Assembly: GCF_025961205.1 (NCBI RefSeq)
Contig: NZ_JAOQNH010000001.1
Span: 2,876,001 to 2,940,000, forward strand
DNA length: 64,000 nt
From: Azospirillum fermentarium
GTDB lineage: Bacteria > Pseudomonadota > Alphaproteobacteria > Azospirillales > Azospirillaceae
Direction of reading: 5' to 3'
The translations under genes were made by a program, and so were the position numbers. The notes under the pieces are model-generated. The model made no database searches. It was not told the origin of the DNA and was given only the letters and a program-made list of their open reading frames with translations. Positions 17,185 through 25,170 of this stretch are shown here, piece by piece; within the stretch, counting starts at the first letter, position 1; every line of letters begins with the position of its first letter.

Positions 17185-18537
17185 ATGGCAACGCTGAGCG
17201 TGAACACATACTCCTTTAACATGGAAAATATGAGCATTGGCAACATTCGATATTTACCAACCACATCAGCAAACGCAACGAACGTCCGTTTGTCCGAATC
17301 ATCCAGCTCATATATCGATATCGGTGGAAGTTTCTACTACAATGGCACAAATTTAGATAATAACAAAGGGTTCGTAAATTCGATTAAATATTACCTTAAT
17401 GGTGATAAATTATTTGATTTATCAATAACACCCCTCAGTGTTTCGGCATTTCTGAGTCACCTTTATTATGGAAATACGAACACATTCCTATCGACGGTCC
17501 TTCAGTGGGGCGACTATCTGGATGGGGGCGCCGGCAACGACCTCATGCGCGGGTACACAGGCAACGATTTCCTGCATGGCGCCGCCGGCAATGACCGGCT
17601 GTACGGCGATGCGGGCAGCGATTCCCTGTACGGATCCTATGGCAACGACGTGCTGAGCGGAGGAAGCGGCAACGATTTCCTGTTCGGGCAGGAAGACCAC
17701 GATACCCTGTATGGCGAGGCGGATCACGATTACCTCGACGGTGGCACCGGTAACGACATGCTGCACGGCTGGACCGGCGACGATACCCTGATCGGCAACA
17801 CCGGCAACGACGTCCTGCTCGGGCAATGGGGCAACGACGTGTTGTCGGGCGGGGACGGCGACGACCAGTTGTATGGCGACGAGGATAATGATTACCTCGA
17901 CGGCGGCACCGGCAACGATGTGCTCCATGGCTGGACCGGCAACGACACCCTGTACGGCGGCCCCGGAAACGACACGATGCTGGGACAGCAGGGCAGCGAC
18001 CTTCTGCTGGGTGGCCAAGGCGACGACCGCCTGTATGGGGACGAGGGCAACGACCACCTGGACGGCGGGGACGGCAACGATCAGCTTCACGGCTGGACCG
18101 GCGACGACACCCTTGCCGGGGCCGCCGGCAGCGACACCCTGCTGGGGCAGGACGGCAACGACACCCTGCTGGGGGGGCTGGACGACGATTTCCTGTACGG
18201 CGACGCCGGGGCCGACCGGCTGGAGGGGGGGAGCGGCGACGACCAACTCCACGCGTGGACCGGCAACGACACGCTGATCGGCGGGGCCGGCAACGACACC
18301 CTGTACGGGCAAGGCGGGGCCGACCTGTTCTATTACACCACCGGGACCGGCAACGACGTCATCATGGACTTCAACGCCGCCGAGGGGGACCGCATCCTTC
18401 TGGACCGCGGCACGCCTTATATGCTCAACACCGCGGCGAACGGCACCGCCTGGGTTTCCTTCTCCGACGGCAGCGCCGTGACGCTGAACGGGGTATCCGC
18501 AGCCCGGTTCACGTCGTCCTGGATCCAGTATTTCTGA
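17185..18537 (+). CDS. RTX (hemolysin-type calcium-binding repeat) protein
   Basis: This 450-residue acidic protein has no N-terminal signal peptide. Residues 1-110 are AT-rich in sequence and match no family I recognise. From residue 111 to about 380 there are some 30 nonapeptides of the GGxGxDxLx type, which fold as a calcium-binding parallel beta-roll. A C-terminal 70-residue cap ends in hydrophobic residues (SSWIQYF), as in type I secretion substrates. No TolC/HlyBD transporter is in the window, so any secretion system is elsewhere. AAAGGGGATAAA precedes the ATG. The first 330 bp are much lower in GC than the flanks, suggesting acquisition or mosaicism. Confidence 0.85.
   Translation: MATLSVNTYSFNMENMSIGNIRYLPTTSANATNVRLSESSSSYIDIGGSFYYNGTNLDNNKGFVNSIKYYLNGDKLFDLSITPLSVSAFLSHLYYGNTNTFLSTVLQWGDYLDGGAGNDLMRGYTGNDFLHGAAGNDRLYGDAGSDSLYGSYGNDVLSGGSGNDFLFGQEDHDTLYGEADHDYLDGGTGNDMLHGWTGDDTLIGNTGNDVLLGQWGNDVLSGGDGDDQLYGDEDNDYLDGGTGNDVLHGWTGNDTLYGGPGNDTMLGQQGSDLLLGGQGDDRLYGDEGNDHLDGGDGNDQLHGWTGDDTLAGAAGSDTLLGQDGNDTLLGGLDDDFLYGDAGADRLEGGSGDDQLHAWTGNDTLIGGAGNDTLYGQGGADLFYYTTGTGNDVIMDFNAAEGDRILLDRGTPYMLNTAANGTAWVSFSDGSAVTLNGVSAARFTSSWIQYF
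17731..18324 (+). repeat. 162-bp (54-residue) higher-order repeat inside the RTX gene
   Basis: Six nonapeptides form a unit that begins (Y/H)LDGG-x-GND, continues with an LHGWTG nonapeptide and ends with LYGD. Copies start at 17731, 17893, 18055 and 18217, exactly 162 bp apart. There are three full copies and a fourth of four nonapeptides, which keeps LHAWTG. This indicates expansion by duplication of six-repeat blocks rather than of single nonapeptides. Confidence 0.85.
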
Positions 18538-18638
18538 ACCCGCCGGCATCCCGCTTGATACGGATCAACGCGGGAAAGGGCGGCTTTGCGGCCAACTGCG
18601 GCCCAGCACACCCGCATCCTGGCCCGAGGGACCGCCCC

Positions 18639-19760
18639 ATGAAGTACGTCGATGAATTCCGTGACGCCGGTCTGGCCCGCACCCTGGCCGGGGCCATCGC
18701 CCAGGCGGTGCGGCCCGACCGGGTGTACCGCATCATGGAATTCTGCGGCGGACACACCCATGCCATCGCCCGCTACGGCCTTCCCGACCTGCTGCCGGCC
18801 AATGTGCGGTTGATCCACGGGCCGGGGTGCCCGGTGTGCGTCCTGCCGGTGGGGCGGATCGACGACGCCATCGCCATCGCCCGCCAGCCGGGCGTGATCC
18901 TGTGCACCTATGGCGACGTGATGCGGGTGCCGGGATCGGGGCGCTTGTCGCTGGTGAAGGCCAAGGCCGACGGGGCCGACGTGCGCATGGTGCTGTCCAC
19001 CCTGGACGCGGTGAGGATCGCAGAGGCCAATCCCGACCGCCGGGTGGTGTTCTTCGCCATCGGGTTCGAGACGACCACGCCGCCCACCGCCGTCGCCGTC
19101 CTGACCGCCCAGGCCAAGGGGCTGACCAATTTCCTGGTCTATTGCAACCACGTGCTGACCCCCGCCGCCATTCAGGGCATCCTGAACGCGGAAGAGGCGG
19201 CGACGGTGCCGCTCGACGCCTTCATCGGCCCGGCCCATGTCTCCACCGTCATCGGCAGCCGCCCGTACGAATATTTCGCCGAAACCCGCCGCAAGCCGGT
19301 GGTGGTGTCGGGGTTCGAGCCGCTGGACGTGATGCAGTCGATCCTGATGCTGATCCACCAGATCAACGACGGGCGGGCGGAGGTGGAGAATCAGTTCATC
19401 CGCGCCGTCACCCGCGACGGCAACACCAAGGCGCAGGCGCTGGTGGCGCAGGTGTTCGAAACCCGCCCCAGCTTCGAATGGCGCGGGCTGGGGGCGCTGC
19501 CCGACAGCGGCCTGCGCCTGCGCGACGGCTTCGCCGCCTTCGACGCCGAGCGGCACTTCACCCTGAGCGGCGGCAGCGTGCCCGACCACAAGGCGTGCGC
19601 GTGCGCCGACATCCTGCGCGGGCTGAAGCGCCCCGCCGACTGCAAGCTGTTCGGCACCGTCTGCACCCCGGAAAACCCCATGGGATCGTGCATGGTGTCG
19701 GCGGAGGGGGCCTGTGCCGCCCATTACACCTATGGGCGGTTCCGCGACCACGCGGCGTAA
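18639..19760 (+). CDS. hypD: Hydrogenase maturation factor HypD
   Basis: This 373-residue iron-sulfur protein works with HypC as the scaffold where Fe(CN)2CO of [NiFe]-hydrogenase is assembled. All key motifs are present: CGGHTH with Cys36, GPGCPVC with Cys64/Cys67, GFETTTP, and the C-terminal cysteine cluster (HKACACAD, CKLFGTVC, GSCMVS) that binds the 4Fe-4S cluster. The start at 18639 has GAGGG upstream. No hypC, hypE, hypF or hydrogenase structural gene lies within this window on either side, so hypD stands alone here. Confidence 0.95.
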   Translation: MKYVDEFRDAGLARTLAGAIAQAVRPDRVYRIMEFCGGHTHAIARYGLPDLLPANVRLIHGPGCPVCVLPVGRIDDAIAIARQPGVILCTYGDVMRVPGSGRLSLVKAKADGADVRMVLSTLDAVRIAEANPDRRVVFFAIGFETTTPPTAVAVLTAQAKGLTNFLVYCNHVLTPAAIQGILNAEEAATVPLDAFIGPAHVSTVIGSRPYEYFAETRRKPVVVSGFEPLDVMQSILMLIHQINDGRAEVENQFIRAVTRDGNTKAQALVAQVFETRPSFEWRGLGALPDSGLRLRDGFAAFDAERHFTLSGGSVPDHKACACADILRGLKRPADCKLFGTVCTPENPMGSCMVSAEGACAAHYTYGRFRDHAA

Positions 19761-19762
19761 GG

Positions 19763-20449
19763 TTACGGGGACCGGCTCTGGGCGGTTGCCGCCAGCACCG
19801 CCGCCTGCGTCCGGTTGCGCACGCCCAGTTTCTGCATGATGGCGCGCACGTGGACCTTGACCGTCCCCTCCAGCACACCCAGGGTGCGGGCGATTTCCTT
19901 GTTGGATTGCCCGGCCAGGAGCAGGTCGAACACCTCCCGCTGGCGTTCGGTCAAGCCGTCCAGGCGGGGGGCTGCGGCGGGCGGCACACCCCCACCGCCG
20001 TCCAGCACCGCCCGCGGCAAGGGCAGGAAGGTTTCCCCCGTCAGGGCCAGCTTGACCGCGTGCTCCAGCACCGCCGCCGTGCCGCTTTTCAGAACGCACC
20101 CCCGCGCCCCGGCCCGGATCGCCGCCCGGATCGCGGTGGAGTCGCCGCCTTCGGCCAGCACCAGCAGCGGCGCCGGATCCACAGCCTTCAGCAGCCGCCC
20201 CAGGCGGCCCCCGTCCGGCGGAACAAGATCCAGGTCAACCAGCACCAGCGCCAGATCGGGGATGGATGCCGCCCGTGCCACCGCCTCGGCCACCGATTCC
20301 GCCTCGGCCACCCGCACCCCCGGCTGGCCGCCGCGCAGCGCCAGGATGAAGCCGTGGCGCACCAGCGGATAGGGATCCACCAGCAGAATCGTCCCCATGG
20401 CCGCAGCCGGACGTGCACCGCCGTTCACCGCATAAGAAAAAGCCTGCAT
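19763..20449 (-). CDS. LuxR/NarL-family response regulator
   Basis: This 228-residue protein has a receiver domain at about residues 19-140 and a GerE/LuxR helix-turn-helix at about 162-222 (LTERQREVFDLLLAGQSNKEIAR; EGTVKVHVRAIMQKLG). The likely phospho-acceptor is D72 in LVLVDLDLVPPDG, and the conserved Lys is in CVLKSG. AAGGG stands nine bases before ATG 20449; an ATG at 20398 is the alternative. It is divergent from a second LuxR-type regulator across a 174-bp AT-rich region and converges with hypD with a 2-bp gap. No histidine kinase is adjacent. Confidence 0.85.
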   Translation of the reverse strand: MQAFSYAVNGGARPAAAMGTILLVDPYPLVRHGFILALRGGQPGVRVAEAESVAEAVARAASIPDLALVLVDLDLVPPDGGRLGRLLKAVDPAPLLVLAEGGDSTAIRAAIRAGARGCVLKSGTAAVLEHAVKLALTGETFLPLPRAVLDGGGGVPPAAAPRLDGLTERQREVFDLLLAGQSNKEIARTLGVLEGTVKVHVRAIMQKLGVRNRTQAAVLAATAQSRSP

Positions 20450-20623
20450 CGGTTGATGCCCTTGCCTTGATTTCGATAAAAATGGAAAAATCAGAAGTAT
20501 TGGCGTTATCCCAAAGTTTTCTATGGTTACAACCGCCTTCTCCTATAGAAGATCGGACAGACAAACGCAAAGAAACTATTTTGCATAAAAAGCACAACTC
20601 TTTTGGCGCGGGGAAAATGGGCG

Positions 20624-21277
20624 ATGACGGAAGCACTCGTAACATTGATCGACCACGATCAATTGTTCTCGGCAGCGCTGGAAGCCCTTCTTGACGGCAG
20701 CCCGTTCCGTATCGCGGCCACGGCCCCCACGGTGGCGGCGGGGGTGGCGTCGCTGAAGCATCCTCCCTCCCCCGACATTGTGATCGTCGCTGCGGCGCTG
20801 CTGGATGGCGGGGCCCTCCCCTGCCTGCGCGCCCACACCGGCGCCCGGCTGGTGGTTCTGGGGTCCAGCAGCGGCGGCGAGCCGTTGGCCCAGGCGTTGC
20901 GCGGCGGGGCCGACGCCTATCTGGACAAGGGAATGTCGCGGGAATCCCTGATCCGCGCCCTGCATCTGGTGGCCCTGGGGGAAGCGGTCTATCCCTTGAG
21001 CGCGGCGGAACTGCTGACAACCGCCGCCCCGTCCCCGCCGCCGGCCCCCACCCCGCCCACGGCGGACGGTGGCGGCATGCTGTCGCGGCGGGAGCTGCAG
21101 ATCCTGCAATGCCTGCTGGCGGGGCAATCCAACAAGGCCATCGCCCGCCGGCTCTGCATCACCGAATCCACGGTGAAGATGCATTTCAAGAACGTGATGC
21201 GGAAGATTCAGGCCCAGAACCGCACCCAGGCCGCGGTGTGGGCGATTCAGAACGGCCTGTCGCCCGACCCGCCCTGA
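20624..21277 (+). CDS. LuxR-family regulator with an atypical receiver lacking the phospho-acceptor Asp
   Basis: This 217-residue protein has a receiver-like domain (about 5-125) plus a LuxR/GerE helix-turn-helix (about 152-212; LSRRELQILQCLLAGQSNKAIAR, ESTVKMHFKNVMRKI). In the receiver the acidic pair (DHD at 10-12) and the Lys (LDKG) are kept. The acceptor position in PDIVIVAAALLDGG, where NarL has PDLILLD, is Ala56. It is therefore unlikely to be phosphorylated in the normal way. GGGGA stands nine bases before ATG 20624. Its 3' end overlaps the convergent LysR gene by 31 bp. Confidence 0.82.
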   Translation: MTEALVTLIDHDQLFSAALEALLDGSPFRIAATAPTVAAGVASLKHPPSPDIVIVAAALLDGGALPCLRAHTGARLVVLGSSSGGEPLAQALRGGADAYLDKGMSRESLIRALHLVALGEAVYPLSAAELLTTAAPSPPPAPTPPTADGGGMLSRRELQILQCLLAGQSNKAIARRLCITESTVKMHFKNVMRKIQAQNRTQAAVWAIQNGLSPDPP

Positions 21278-22155
21278 ACCGCCGCGATGGATGCCAGAAA
21301 GGCAGCCGCCGCCCGGCTGCGGGTGCGCTCGCGGTGGGTCAGCGCGTGGAACGGGCGGTCGGGAAAGGGCACCCCCACCCGCACCAGGGTTCCGGCCCCC
21401 AGATCCCGTTCCGCCACCATCGCCGACAGCACCGTCGCCCCGCCGCCGGCCACCACCGCGGCCCGCACCGCCTCGTTGGACGGCAGTTCGAACGCCACGC
21501 GCAGGGCGGCACGGTCCACCCCGAATCCGTCCAGGGCCGCTTCGAACACCGAGCGCGTGCCCGATCCCGGTTCACGCAACACCCACGGCCCATCGGCCAG
21601 AACGCCGGGGGGCAGGGCCTGTTGCCCCGCCCACGGGTGGCCGGGGGGCACCACCAGCGCCATGCGGTCCCAGCCGACCACGGTCTGGGCCAGGGCGGGA
21701 TCGTCCACCGCCCCTTCCACGAATCCCAGTTCCGCCGCCCCGTCGGCCACGCCGCGGGCCACCTGTGCGGTGTTGCCCACGGCCAGATGCACGTCGATGC
21801 CGGGAAAGGCGGAACGGAAGCCCACCAGATGGCGGGGCAGCCAATAGCTGGCGATGGTCTGGCTGGCCTGCACCGCCAGGGTGCCGCGCACCAACCCGCC
21901 CATGTCGGCCAGCACCCGTTCCGCCGACGCCGCCCGGGCCAGCACGGCGCGGGCCTCGTCCAGGAACACCCCGCCCGCGGGGGTCAGTTCGATGCGCCGC
22001 CCGACCCGGTGGAACAGCGCCACCCCGTGACGGGTCTCCAGCGCGCGGATGGCCGCACTGGCCGCCGACTGGGTGATGTTCAGCGCGTCCGCCGCCCGCG
22101 TCATGTGCTCACGCTCGGCCACGGCCACGAAGATGCGAAGCTGTTCCAGGGTCAT
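21247..22155 (-). CDS. LysR-family transcriptional regulator (CysL/YeiE-like)
   Basis: This 302-residue regulator has an N-terminal winged helix (MTLEQLRIFVAVAEREHMTRAA; NITQSAASAAIRALE) and a periplasmic-binding-protein-like effector domain from about residue 90. QASQTIASYWLPRHLVGFRSAFP is the typical CysL/YeiE-group hinge region. It lies 10 bp downstream of a YeiH-type transporter gene on the same strand, so the two form an operon; in enterobacteria yeiE and yeiH are divergent. The effector may be a sulfur or anion signal, by analogy with YeiE, but that is inference. Confidence 0.85.
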   Translation of the reverse strand: MTLEQLRIFVAVAEREHMTRAADALNITQSAASAAIRALETRHGVALFHRVGRRIELTPAGGVFLDEARAVLARAASAERVLADMGGLVRGTLAVQASQTIASYWLPRHLVGFRSAFPGIDVHLAVGNTAQVARGVADGAAELGFVEGAVDDPALAQTVVGWDRMALVVPPGHPWAGQQALPPGVLADGPWVLREPGSGTRSVFEAALDGFGVDRAALRVAFELPSNEAVRAAVVAGGGATVLSAMVAERDLGAGTLVRVGVPFPDRPFHALTHRERTRSRAAAAFLASIAAVQGGSGDRPF

Positions 22156-22165
22156 GGGCGGTGTT

Positions 22166-23173
22166 TTACACCACCGCCCGCACCAGCACGAGGCTGAAGC
22201 CGGCGATGAACAGCCACGCCGCCGCCGCCAGAACCAGCGGACGCAGCCCCTTGGCCTTCAGCGCCCGCAGGTCGGTTTCCAGCCCCAGCGCCCCCAGCGC
22301 CACCGTCAGCAGCGCCACCGACGCCGCACCCGCCGCCGCCGTCACCGACGCCGGCAGGGGGAACAGGCTGTTGACCAGCACCAGCGCCGCGAAACCGGCG
22401 ACGAACCACGGGAACGGCGGGCGCGCCGCCCCCTCCTCACCCGCCATCCCGCCGCCGCCACGGGCCAGCCACAGACCCAGCGCCATCACCACCGGGGCCA
22501 GCATCACCACCCGCGCCAGCTTGGCGACGGTGCCGATCTCCCCCGCCTCCACGCCGCGCTGATAGGCGGCGGCCACCACCTGCGCCACCTCGTGCACCGA
22601 CGCGCCGACCCACAGGCCATAGGCCGCCGGGTCCAGCCCCAGAACCGCCGCCGCCAGCGGCAGCAGCACCATGGCCAGCGTGCCGAACAGGGTGACGCAG
22701 GCCACCGCATAGGCCACGTCGGCATCGTCGGCCCGCGTGACCGACCGCACCGCCGCCACCGCCGAGGCCCCGCAGATGGAGGTTCCGGCGGCGATCAGCA
22801 TCCCCACCCCCTGCCCCACCCCCAAGGCCCGGCCCAGCCACAGGGTAAAGAGGAAGGTGCCGCCCAGTGCGGCCGCCAGCACCAGCACACCCCCGCCGCC
22901 GATGGCGCCCACCTGGGCCAGCGTCACCTGCGCCCCCAGCAGCACCACCGCCAGCCGCAGCAAGGTGCGCGCCGCCAGCCCGACACCGGGCCGCAGCCGG
23001 TTCGGCATTCCCGCAGCCGCGCGCACCCCTACCCCCAGAACAATGGCGAGAATCATCGGGCTGAGAGCGGCCACCCCCAGGGCGTGGCGGGCGCCGAACG
23101 CCCCCGCCGCCACCGTTCCGGCCAGCGCCAGCCCCGGCGCCATGCGCCGTCCTGCCGTAAGCACCGTCTCCAT
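22166..23173 (-). CDS. YeiH-family putative sulfate exporter (UPF0324)
   Basis: This 335-residue polytopic inner-membrane protein has about 9-10 hydrophobic helices. Diagnostic family blocks are PGVGLAARTLLRLAVVLLGAQVTL, the GTSICGASAVAAVRSV loop and WVGASVHEVAQVVAAA. The UPF0324/YeiH family is annotated as a putative sulfate or sulfonate-linked exporter, with little direct evidence. ATG 23173 is about eight bases behind GGAAAGAG; a GTG two codons earlier is also possible. The LysR gene is immediately downstream. Confidence 0.85.
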   Translation of the reverse strand: METVLTAGRRMAPGLALAGTVAAGAFGARHALGVAALSPMILAIVLGVGVRAAAGMPNRLRPGVGLAARTLLRLAVVLLGAQVTLAQVGAIGGGGVLVLAAALGGTFLFTLWLGRALGVGQGVGMLIAAGTSICGASAVAAVRSVTRADDADVAYAVACVTLFGTLAMVLLPLAAAVLGLDPAAYGLWVGASVHEVAQVVAAAYQRGVEAGEIGTVAKLARVVMLAPVVMALGLWLARGGGGMAGEEGAARPPFPWFVAGFAALVLVNSLFPLPASVTAAAGAASVALLTVALGALGLETDLRALKAKGLRPLVLAAAAWLFIAGFSLVLVRAVV

Positions 23174-23299
23174 AACCACGCTCTTTCCACAGTTTTGTTT
23201 TTGCTGGGAAAGAATGTGAAATTACGACCGATCATTCCAACGGATTGTTTTTATGGTTTCGATCATTTTTGGTGATGAAACGAGCGGTCTGGCATCCCC

Positions 23300-23686
23300 C
23301 TACCCCAGCTTGACGTACCCGCGCTTGACCACCCGTTCGGCGGCATCGAACACGGCGGCCATTTCCTCGTACGCCACCCGGGCCTGGGCCAGTTGCTTGA
23401 TCGCCGCGGGGTCGGGGTGGCGCTGTTCGGCAACGTGGAGCCCCAGCGCGACGTAATCGGCGCGCAGCTCGGCCACCCGCACCGCGACCTTCAGAAATGT
23501 TTTTTCATCGAGATGGGGCAACTGCTTGCCGATCACCTCGCAGTTGGCTTCCATGATGGCCGCTTCCATGGTCTGGAGGAACTGCACCACCCGGCGGCGG
23601 GTGCCCTCGTCCATCATCTCCGGCGTCAGCAGGGTTTCGCTGTCCCGCGGCTTCTTCTTTCCAATGATGGTGCCACCACCGACCAT
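23300..23686 (-). CDS. Hypothetical protein, helical, Lys/Glu-rich
   Basis: This 128-residue protein is not recognised. It begins MVGGGTIIGKKKPRDSETLLTP and continues as soluble, amphipathic helices (MMDEGTRRRVVQFLQTMEAA; FLKVAVRVAELRADYVALGL), without signal peptide or membrane segment. GAAGGGGG stands five bases before ATG 23686. It follows the PspA gene on the same strand but is separated from it by a strong hairpin, so it is probably its own transcript. The good RBS and typical codon use support a real gene. Confidence 0.6.
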   Translation of the reverse strand: MVGGGTIIGKKKPRDSETLLTPEMMDEGTRRRVVQFLQTMEAAIMEANCEVIGKQLPHLDEKTFLKVAVRVAELRADYVALGLHVAEQRHPDPAAIKQLAQARVAYEEMAAVFDAAERVVKRGYVKLG

Positions 23687-23765
23687 AAGCGCCCCCTTCA
23701 CCCGAATGACGCGAGATTTCACCGCATCCTACCACACACGCGGCGGCCATGCTCCGCCGGCCAAA

Positions 23766-23803
23766 CAAAAAGCCGCCCGGCGTGTCCGCCGGACGGCTTT
23801 TTG
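23766..23803. terminator. Bidirectional intrinsic terminator after the PspA-family gene
   Basis: AAAAAGCCGcCCGGCG and CGCCGGaCGGCTTTTT form a long stem with one mismatch and a short loop. T-runs occur on both strands, so it works in either direction. It closes the DUF2491-DUF350-PspA operon. Confidence 0.88.
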
Positions 23804-23824
23804 GCTTCGAAACGGTGGCCCGCC

Positions 23825-24592
23825 TTACTTCTTGGCCTTCAGCGCCGCCAGACGCTCCGACAGGGACGAGGCCGCCGGCTTGCCCGACGCAGCGGCCATG
23901 GCGGCGGCGATGTTGGGGTCTTCCTTTTCCGGGTTGGACGGGGTGAGCAGCTTGGCCTTGGCGCTGGCCGCCTCGGCTTCGGCCAGATCCTTGGCGGAGG
24001 CGTCCTGCATGGCCTTCAGGGCCACCGACAGGCTGCTGGTGGCGCCGGTCAGGCCGGCGACGCGGCGGGCGGCCTCGGCCTGGCGTTCGGCCACCTCGCG
24101 CTGCTGTTCGGCGCGGGCCATGTCGCGGTGAGCGCGGTCGAGGTCGGAGCGGGCGCGCTTCAGCTTGGCCCCGGCCTCGGCATAGTTCTTTTCCAGCATT
24201 TCCAGGAAGCTCAGGGCGTCCTCGGCGTCCTTCACCTCCCGCTCCACCTCGGGCGTCATCTCTTCCAGCAGGCCGACGATGGTCTCCAGGCTCTTTTCCA
24301 GCGACGCCTTGCGGGCCGGGTCGGTGGCGGCGTCGAGCTGGGCCTGGAGCTGTTCGGCGGCGGCCATGCGCTGGGCCAGCAGCGCCTTGATGGCGTCGGC
24401 TTCCTTCTGCTCCTTGTCATAGGACTGACGGGCCTGCGCGACCTCGCGGCCCAGGGAATCCAGATGCTGTTCCATGGTGCGCAGTTCCGCCTCGGTCGCC
24501 GACTGGGGATCCCAGCGGACCAGGGCCTCCATGGCGCCCTGCATGGCCTGATCGGTCTTAACGCCCACCAAGTTGCGGATGAAGGTAAACAT
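23825..24592 (-). CDS. PspA/IM30 family protein (YjfJ-like)
   Basis: This 255-residue, almost entirely helical coiled-coil protein starts MFTFIRNLVGVKTDQAMQGA. The coiled coil runs from about residue 35 to 190, followed by an Ala/Ser-rich tail (about 190-255). PspA/IM30/Vipp1 proteins are ESCRT-III-like membrane-binding polymers that protect or remodel the inner membrane. GGAAA stands eight bases before the ATG. It is the third gene of a run with DUF2491 and DUF350 genes, the same partners as YjfK and YjfL around E. coli YjfJ, which supports the YjfJ-type assignment. Confidence 0.8.
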   Translation of the reverse strand: MFTFIRNLVGVKTDQAMQGAMEALVRWDPQSATEAELRTMEQHLDSLGREVAQARQSYDKEQKEADAIKALLAQRMAAAEQLQAQLDAATDPARKASLEKSLETIVGLLEEMTPEVEREVKDAEDALSFLEMLEKNYAEAGAKLKRARSDLDRAHRDMARAEQQREVAERQAEAARRVAGLTGATSSLSVALKAMQDASAKDLAEAEAASAKAKLLTPSNPEKEDPNIAAAMAAASGKPAASSLSERLAALKAKK

Positions 24593-24707
24593 GGATGGAT
24601 TTCCTTATGAACGAAGGATCGGGCGCCGGATCGGCTCGCCGCACAGATGGTGTGAGGGGCACCCCCTGTGAAGGGGGGCCGGGGGGTGAAACGTCAGCCG
24701 CGCCGCA

Positions 24708-25133
24708 TCAGCCGGCGATGGCCGCCGCGTTGATCAGGGCAACCGCCACCTGCATGCCCGCCAGCACGGCGGCGGAGGCCACGTTGCCCTCTTCGATCTG
24801 GCGGTGCAGGCCGCGGATCAGCAGGGTGGCGGCGGCAAAGGCGATGAGCTGGAGCACCAGCGCCACCGCGCCCCACAGGATGATGTCGATCACCATGGCG
24901 TTGGTGGCCAGCGTGGCGGCCAGCGGAATGGCCAGCGCGGCGATGGACGCGCCATAGGTCAGTCCGGCGGCGGCGTTCCCCTCCGCCACCAGCCGCCGTT
25001 CGTCGAAGGGGGTGATGCGGCTGTACACCGCCACCCCGATCACCAGCAGGACCAGCGTGACCAGCAGTTGGACCAGCAGCACCGGCAGGCCGGAGCCGAG
25101 CGCCTGGACAATGGATTCAAAGGTTGTGGGCAT
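24708..25133 (-). CDS. DUF350 family membrane protein (YjfL-like)
   Basis: This 141-residue inner-membrane protein has four predicted helices: about 15-37 (VLLVQLLVTLVLLVIGVAVY), 55-78, 85-105 and 120-141. EGNAAAGLTYGASIAALAIPLA and the RQIEEGNVASAAVLAGMQVAV block are DUF350 hallmarks. Function is unknown; in E. coli yjfL neighbours the PspA-like yjfJ and the DUF2491 gene yjfK, and the same trio is found here. The start is ATG 25133; an in-frame TTG at 25157 would add eight residues. Neither start has a clear Shine-Dalgarno, which suggests translational coupling to the upstream gene 37 bp away. Confidence 0.8.
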   Translation of the reverse strand: MPTTFESIVQALGSGLPVLLVQLLVTLVLLVIGVAVYSRITPFDERRLVAEGNAAAGLTYGASIAALAIPLAATLATNAMVIDIILWGAVALVLQLIAFAAATLLIRGLHRQIEEGNVASAAVLAGMQVAVALINAAAIAG

Positions 25134-25170
25134 GGCGGCGGACCGTTCGTTCGTCAAACAGGGATGTGGA

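Noticed and set aside
17515..18324. Regular repeats suggesting a CRISPR array
   Set aside because: The repeats are in frame, 27 and 162 bp in period, and encode calcium-binding nonapeptides; there are no unique spacers and no cas genes.
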